From Macrotrachela quadricornifera (taxonomy: Eukaryota; Rotifera; Eurotatoria; Philodinida; Philodinidae), in the NCBI GenBank assembly GCA_022393335.1, contig JAJEKB010021035.1:1118840-1182839 (forward strand): 64,000 nucleotides of DNA. Direction: 5' to 3'. Position 1 is the first letter of the stretch, and the number at the start of each line of letters is the position of its first letter. The position numbers and the translations under genes were made by a program. Below are positions 57,407-64,000 of this stretch, piece by piece. The notes below the pieces were generated by a model, which was given only the letters and a program-made list of their open reading frames with translations, did no database searches and was not told the origin of the DNA.

Positions 57407-60400
57407 TTATTGGTTGTATATCAATACCATTAGGATATATTCAAGTTACATTTTGGTCAATTGCAGCTGAAAGACAAATGAGAAAAATCCGAAATATTTT
57501 ATTTCATGCAATATTAAATAAAGAAATAGCATATTTTGATATGAATAAAAGTGGAGAACTTAATACAAGATTAACTGAGTATATTTTAGAAAGTTTTTGT
57601 TTTTATGCAATTAGTTTTTTTTTCTATTAATATAATTTAGAGATGTAAATAAAATACAAAATGGAATAGGTTCGTATTATTAAAATAGAAAATTTGAAAA
57701 AAATAAATTGTTTATATTTTGTACATATAGGAAATAAATTAGGAGTTGCTGAACAAAATATATCAGTTTTTATTGCTGGTATTGTTCTTGGTGAGTTTAA
57801 TGAACGTATATTTAAGTTAATAGAAGATTTTTCTTTTAGGCTTTATCAAAGGTTGGAAATTTACATTAGTTATTTTATCTGCATCACCTCTACTGTTTAT
57901 TTCTGCCTTTTTTTTTACTCGAGTAAGTATTTATTTACTAATATAATTGCTAAATTTATCTTGATATATTAGTTAACTGCAACATTAACATCAGAAGAAC
58001 TTCGATCATATTCAAAAGCTGGATCAATAGGTATATATCATTATTTTTCTTTTCTCACATCTATTGAGAATGAATGATACAATTAATAAATCCTAAAATG
58101 TTTAATAGTAATTGAAAAACGGATGTATATCTTCCTTAATCGATTTATTGATAATATAATAAGGGGTGTATTGTATTTCACATATTAATAAATTGATTTT
58201 TTCATAGCTCATGAAGTATTAAGTAATATTCGTACTGTTTATTCATATAATGGATCTGAATATGAATCAGCAAGGTAAAAAAGAATATTTTATATTTTTA
58301 AATTGAATAAGATCAATTTGATTTAAATAGATATGAAAAACATTTAAAAGAAGCAAAAAAAGTTGGTTTTAAAAAAGGAGCTATAAATGGAATATTATAT
58401 GGATTTATATGGTTAATTGTCTTTTGTTCATATGCTTTAGTAAGTAATAAAAATTAATAATATTTTTTTTTATTTATCGATTATTATCTAGGGTTTTTGG
58501 TATGGTGGTAAATTAATACGAGAAGAAAATTATAGTATTGGTGATATTTTAACAGTAAATATTTATATATATTTGATATTAAATTTAGATTTATTTTTAT
58601 TTAATAATTTAGATATTTTTTAGTATAGTTACATCAGTATTTAGTTTGGGTCAAACTACACCACATTTAACAGCATTAGCACAAGCACGTGGTGCTGCTT
58701 TTACATTATGGAAAATTATTGATACTCCAAATAAAATAAATAGTGATTCAACAGAAGGTATTAAAGAAGGAAATATAAATGGAAATATTCAATTTATGAA
58801 TGTAACATTTTCTTATCCATCAAGATTAAATGTATCTGTTCTATCAAATATATCAATTGAAGTTAAATGTGGAGAAACAATAGCATTTGTTGGAAGTAGT
58901 GGTTCAGGTAAATCAACATGTTGTCAATTAATTCAACGTTATTATGATGTTATTCTGGGTAATATTTTAATTGATGGTCATTGTATACAAGAATATAATT
59001 TAAATTGGTTAAGAAAACAAATTGGAGTTGTATCACAAGAACCAGTTTTATTTCAAAAAACAATTTATGAAAATATTCGAGATGGAAATTCAGAAGCAAC
59101 AAAAGAAGATATTGAAAAATCTGCACGTATAGCTAATGCTCATAATTTTATAATGGATTTACCTGATGTAATATTTTTCAAATGAAATTTTTTTGAAATA
59201 TTAATTATTCTTTTCTAGAAATATGAAACTCTTGTTGGTGAAGGAGGTACACTTCTATCAGGCGGTAAGTCTTTAATAATATATAATTTATATTTTTTCG
59301 ATATATTTATAAGGTCAAAAACAAAGAATTGGTGAGTATTTGTTTGAGAATACATCCTATTTTGTAAAAATCGAGTTCCTGGAATCGAACGAAACTGATT
59401 ACATAATAGGATGATTGCTCTGATTTTTTCTTTGCATATTTAAAATATCATTAAATTTTAGCAATTGCGCGTGCTTTGGTAAAAAATCCAAAAATTCTTT
59501 TATTAGATGAAGCAACAAGTCCATTAGATTCTGAAAGTGAATCCATTGTACAACAAGCATTAGATCAAGCAGCAAAAGGTAAATTAATATATTAAATATA
59601 TTTAATTAAAATATTAATATATTTCTAGGTCGAACAACAATTATTATTGCACATCGATTATCAACAGTTATTAATGCATCGAAAATTTATGTATTTAATA
59701 AAGGATCTATTGTAGAAGAAGGTTGATATATTCTAGTTTGTTTTATTTCAATTAGATTTTATTATTAGGAAATCATCAAGAATTAATGTCTAAACATGGT
59801 GTTTATCACTCATTAGTAGAAATTCAAACATTACGAGCAAGTATTGATCAAATTAAAGATGATATATTAATAGGTAAATATTTAATAAAAAAAAAGAATT
59901 GAAAATCTTTAATTTGAATTTTATAGATAATAATCATTTGGATCGAATGATATCAAAATCTGATGATACTCATTCATATAAAGATAAAAATATTACTGAA
60001 GAAGAAGAAGAAGAAAATAATAAAGTAAGATTTTATTTTTAATGTAATATTATATTTAATACAATATTTTACTTATATTTAGTTAAAAAAAAGAAAATTT
60101 CCATTTTTTACTATGATGAAATTAAATAGTCCAGAGATTTGGTATATTATTATAGGATGTATTGCTTGTATTTGTAATGGAGGTATTCAACCAGTTTTTG
60201 GTATTATATTTAGTAAATTAATAAATGTAAGTATTAGATAAAAGTGAGATCGATTTTAGTTTAAATGACATTGATCTTCTCATTTAGGTATTTGGAGAAT
60301 GTGATAAAATAATTCAAGAACGAAATATTCTATTTTATGTTATTCTTTTTATTGGTTTTGGTTTTCTTATGTTAATTACGAATTTTATACAAGTAAATTT

Positions 60401-63050
60401 AATCGAAATAATAATTAATTTAATTAATCTATTCGATTTTTTTTTTTAGAGTTCGTTTTTTTCTATATCAGGTGAAAGATTAACTGAACGTATTCGAGCA
60501 AAACTTTTTCGTATATATCTTCAACAAGAAATAGTTTATTTTGATGATCAAAATAATAGTACTGGAGCATTATGTACACGTCTATCAACGGAAGCATCAG
60601 CTGTACAAGGAGTATGTCATTTTTCTATTTAATATATATAATAATTTTTTTTCTTCTATAGGCTACTGGTATTCATATGTAGGTGTTTCAATTAATAATT
60701 ATTGTAATAAATAATTTTCATTTAAGAGGAACAATATTACAAAATTTTTGTAATTTGGGAACGGCTTTAATTCTTTCATTTGTTTATGGATGGACATTAA
60801 CTTTAGTAGTTTTAGCATTTCTTCCATTAATTATATTATCAGGATATCTTGATATGTATTTTTCAATTGGTTTTGTTAAAAAAAATAAAAAAACATTAGA
60901 AAATGCTGGAAAGGTAATTAAAAAAATACAAAACTAAATAAATAAATTTGTTTTATTTTACAGATTGCTGCTGAAGCAATACAAAATATTCGAACAGTTG
61001 TTCAATTAACAAAAGAAAAACAAATAGAAAATGAATATCAACAATTATTAACTAGTCCATATAAGTAATAAAATAATAATAATAATCTAAATTTATTTTT
61101 TCTTTTATTTTAGATCTGCTTTAAAAAATGCATATATATCCGGTTTATTATATAGTATATCGAATTCAGTTATGTTTTTTATGCAAGCTGCATTATTTGC
61201 TTTTGGTAGTTGGATGGTTAATCGTGGTAATATGACATTTGAAAATGTTTTAGTGTAAGAGAAAATATTTTTAAATAAAAATAAACTAATTAATTTTTAT
61301 ATTTAGTGTATTAAATGGTGTTCTATTTGGTGCTATGGCTGTTGGTGCAACTGTTTCATTAGTACCTGATTATTCAAAAGCAATAGCTGCTTCGAAAATT
61401 ATTATTGATATTTTTGAAAAAGAATCAAAAATTAATGAAAATGAAATTGATGAAAAAAAAATTGTTAGTAAAAATATTTGATTTATTTTTATTTATGTAT
61501 AATATAATTATTATTCTAGATTAATTTTAAAGGTGATATTGAATTTAAGAATGTATATTTTAATTATCCAAATCGTTCAAATCTTTTAAAAGGTTTGAAT
61601 TTAAAAATTCTTACAGGTATAATTACAACAACAAAAAGAAAAAGAATTTTCTTAATACAATATTAAAATTTTAGGTCAACATGTCGCACTTGTTGGATCA
61701 AGTGGTTGTGGTAAAAGTACTTGTATACAATTAATACAACGTTTTTATGATGCAAAAGAAGGACATATAGTAAATAATAAATATTGTAATGTATTGAACT
61801 GTTTTTTTTTTTGTAATTTCTTAGTTAGTTGATAATTTTGATATTTGCAAAATTAATCGAAAATGGTGGAGATCACAAACAGGATTAGTTTCTCAAGAAC
61901 CAATATTATTTGATGGAACAATAAAAGAAAATATAGCTTATGGAGATTTATCACGTGAAATATCAATGAATGAAATTATTGATGCAGCAAAAAATGCTAA
62001 TATACATAATTTTATTAACAGTCTTCCAAAAGTAAGCTTAGATACTTTGTTTTTACATGATTCTCATGAACTGATTTGAAACAGTAACTAGGACGTAATC
62101 ACATCGAAAATCATCTTTAAGAAAACAAAAATTTTCATCAGAAAATAATTGAAGGAGATTTGTACTAACTTTTTATTCGAAAAAAAGGTTTTCTATGGAT
62201 AGTACAGAATATACAATGTTGTTTGTCAACTAAATAATTATCAACATGATAGTTTACAATTGATTTCCAATTATATAGATGATATTTCCATGGAATTACT
62301 AAATGCCATATCTTCTTTTGGAATTTTGAAGTTACAATTTAACAGTCACTATAAATTCTGTTCAAATGATTAAGATGACATTATTTGTTTTTATAGTGAA
62401 CAGCGGCTTTCAACCAAAAATTTTGCTTTGCTTGTATAAAAAATACTTGATTCTTTGTATCTCTCAAACATATATTCATTTGACTTGACTCAATTTCGCA
62501 TGTTTTCTCATTTTGTATAAGATGGATTTATATTTCTCTTTTGTTCACAATGATATTTCTTATATAAAAAATAATTCATCATGCATTGTAGGGATATGAT
62601 ACTGATGTTGGTACTAAAGGAACTCAACTAAGCGGTGGCGAAAAACAACGAATAGGTTAGTTTAGTAGCAAAAGTTTACTGTGTTGAATAATATCAAAAT
62701 ATTCTTTTAGCTATAGCACGAGCTTTAATTAAACGTCCAAAAATTCTCTTATTAGATGAAGCAACAAGTGCATTAGATTCTGAAAGTGAATCAATTGTAC
62801 AACAAGCATTAGATCATGTAGCAAAAGGTATATGATATTCTTATCATAATTCCTTTATCTAATAATTATTAATTTATTTATTTTAGAACATACAACCATA
62901 ACTATTGCTCATAGATTTTCAACTATTCGTAATGCTGATTTAATATTCGTTGTACAACATGGTCGAATTGCTGAATATGGAAAACATGATGATTTACTTG
63001 AACAAAGAGGACTTTACTATAAATTAGTACAATTACAAGCTAAAGAATAA
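57407..63050 (+). CDS. ABCB-type (P-glycoprotein-like) full transporter, 5'-truncated
   Basis: About 29 short exons with GT-AG introns of about 40-75 bp, coding for about 1140 residues; family members have about 1280. Missing at the N-terminus are the first one to two membrane helices, because the sequence upstream is a transposon. Present: rest of TMD1 ([34 protein letters not shown]); NBD1 with Walker [11 protein letters not shown] (58.9 kb), LLSGGQKQRI, Walker [16 protein letters not shown] and [10 protein letters not shown]; an acidic linker; TMD2 ([15 protein letters not shown]...); NBD2 with [10 protein letters not shown] (61.7 kb), [25 protein letters not shown] and [10 protein letters not shown]; stop at 63048. 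It would pump amphipathic compounds across membranes using ATP. Every exon join keeps frame except 58554/58624, which is short by two bases. One intron (62032-62591) is unusually long. Confidence 0.9.
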
Positions 63051-64000
63051 TTGTTATAAAAATGTAAAAAGATTTGAAATAAAATTTTTCGTTTTATCTA
63101 AATGTTCTACAGTAGTTATGAATAAGTTTATCTAGATTTTGATGTTTATTAAAAATAGAGAACTTCAATCGAATTCAAGATTTAATTCTGTTTTCTATTA
63201 TCGATGAAATTTATCAAATTTTTTATTTTTAAAATTTTTCTTTCATTTAGAGGTGTAAGCCGAAGGATTGAAGGGCGACGACGGCTACATTTAAAATTGA
63301 AGTATTCTTTTGAGAAAAAGAGATTGCTATTTATTTCAACCCTTGTTTATTACTTTCTCAATAAAACACATGTTATATAACTGAATTTTCTATTATAACG
63401 CGTTAGGTATTTTTATGCCAAGAAAAAGGGTTTTATTCAAACTATCGTTTGTTTTTGTCAAGCGACATGCATCGATAAGTAATAGTCACAACTAAAAAAA
63501 CATAGATTACAGTCCATGAAAATTAAAAATATACCCTTTGATTTCTTTTATTCGTATTACTATACGTTTTTATCTATTAACATGTTATATATAGGAAGAA
63601 AGCTCAGGATGCTCTGCATCTTGTGACATATCTACGTTAAACATCAAATGCAATTTAAAATGCAAAAGATATATTGGAAAAAGCAATTGTCATCTGCTTT
63701 TTACAGAGTTTTGTATATTGTAGCGATTTTGATTTCGCATATATGTTAGCATAAGTGAATGAGGAAACGTTGATTTTTTTTCCAAAAGGCGCATCGTGAG
63801 AAGCTCTACAAAGTTGTTTTATCTAATTGTTTTTTGCCTGTTCTGACGGTTTTTCCTATACTCAAAATGAGTAGTTTATATTTTAGTACTAATGCCGATG
63901 AGAGTAAAAATGTTGGAAGACATTTTTGTCTTGCATGTACCTCAACATAGAAAAATGATGAAATATCGAATTTTCTTTTGAAAGAAGTACCATTGAAAGT
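63051..64000. other. 3' flank of the ABC gene
   Basis: AAATAAAAT at about 63079 is a likely polyadenylation signal. No further gene was recognised to the window end. Confidence 0.5.

Noticed and set aside
1..64000. tRNA or rRNA genes and CRISPR arrays
   Set aside because: No cloverleaf-type T-loop/acceptor pairs or rRNA-like conserved stretches were seen by eye; tandem arrays here lack the spacer pattern of CRISPR.

Overview
The window looks like nuclear DNA of a small invertebrate, most probably a bdelloid rotifer. This is an inference from several things together: AT-rich DNA, very short GT-AG introns (mostly 50-70 bp), genes with many tiny exons, an NRPS-like gene of bacterial type that has gained introns, an ankyrin/ADP-ribosyltransferase gene, and a high density of small foldback elements and decayed DNA transposons. 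Two runs of exactly 400 N (41790-42189, 54386-54785) are assembly placeholders, and both lie inside inverted-repeat elements.

Layout. 1-3222: end of a minus-strand, Thr-rich, probably extracellular gene. 3710-5453: a young non-autonomous LTR retrotransposon with identical LTRs and a 5-bp target duplication; its only ORF carries a piece of a host acyl-CoA dehydrogenase. 5.5-11 kb: gene-poor, with foldback elements. 11032-12165: ankyrin + ADP-ribosyltransferase gene. 13-15 kb: foldback element and hAT transposase relic. 16603-17442: secreted protein of unknown function. 17.6-21.8 kb: foldbacks and degenerate tandem repeats. 21900-22474: 3' part of a methyltransferase gene. 23.4-24.1 kb: piggyBac relic. 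24.3-28.5 kb: tandem and palindromic repeats. 28897-29886: DUF707 glycosyltransferase-like gene. 30-39 kb: mariner-type foldback, strong hairpin, two genes or relics of unknown function, and a complete but inactivated Tc1/mariner element.

The right third is a set of nested insertions. An NRPS-like gene on the minus strand (adenylation, carrier, then membrane/hexapeptide terminal domain) runs from 54247 to 51102 and resumes at 39779-39339. Between the halves lies an 11.3-kb transposon (39780-51101) with a 12-bp terminal inverted repeat and a 2-bp target duplication. It has subterminal arrays of a GCGTCTAGACGC-like motif and two spliced genes: a Tnp2/CACTA-like transposase and a BEN-domain-like protein. 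A 1.4-kb hAT-type element with an 8-bp duplication has in turn inserted into an exon of the transposase gene.

Next to this, a 3.1-kb element with long identical inverted ends (54297-57402) sits where two genes meet head to head, both lacking their 5' parts: the NRPS-like gene on the left and an ABCB-type full transporter (57407-63050, about 29 exons) on the right. Only the secreted protein, the glycosyltransferase-like gene and the ADP-ribosyltransferase gene look complete and intact.
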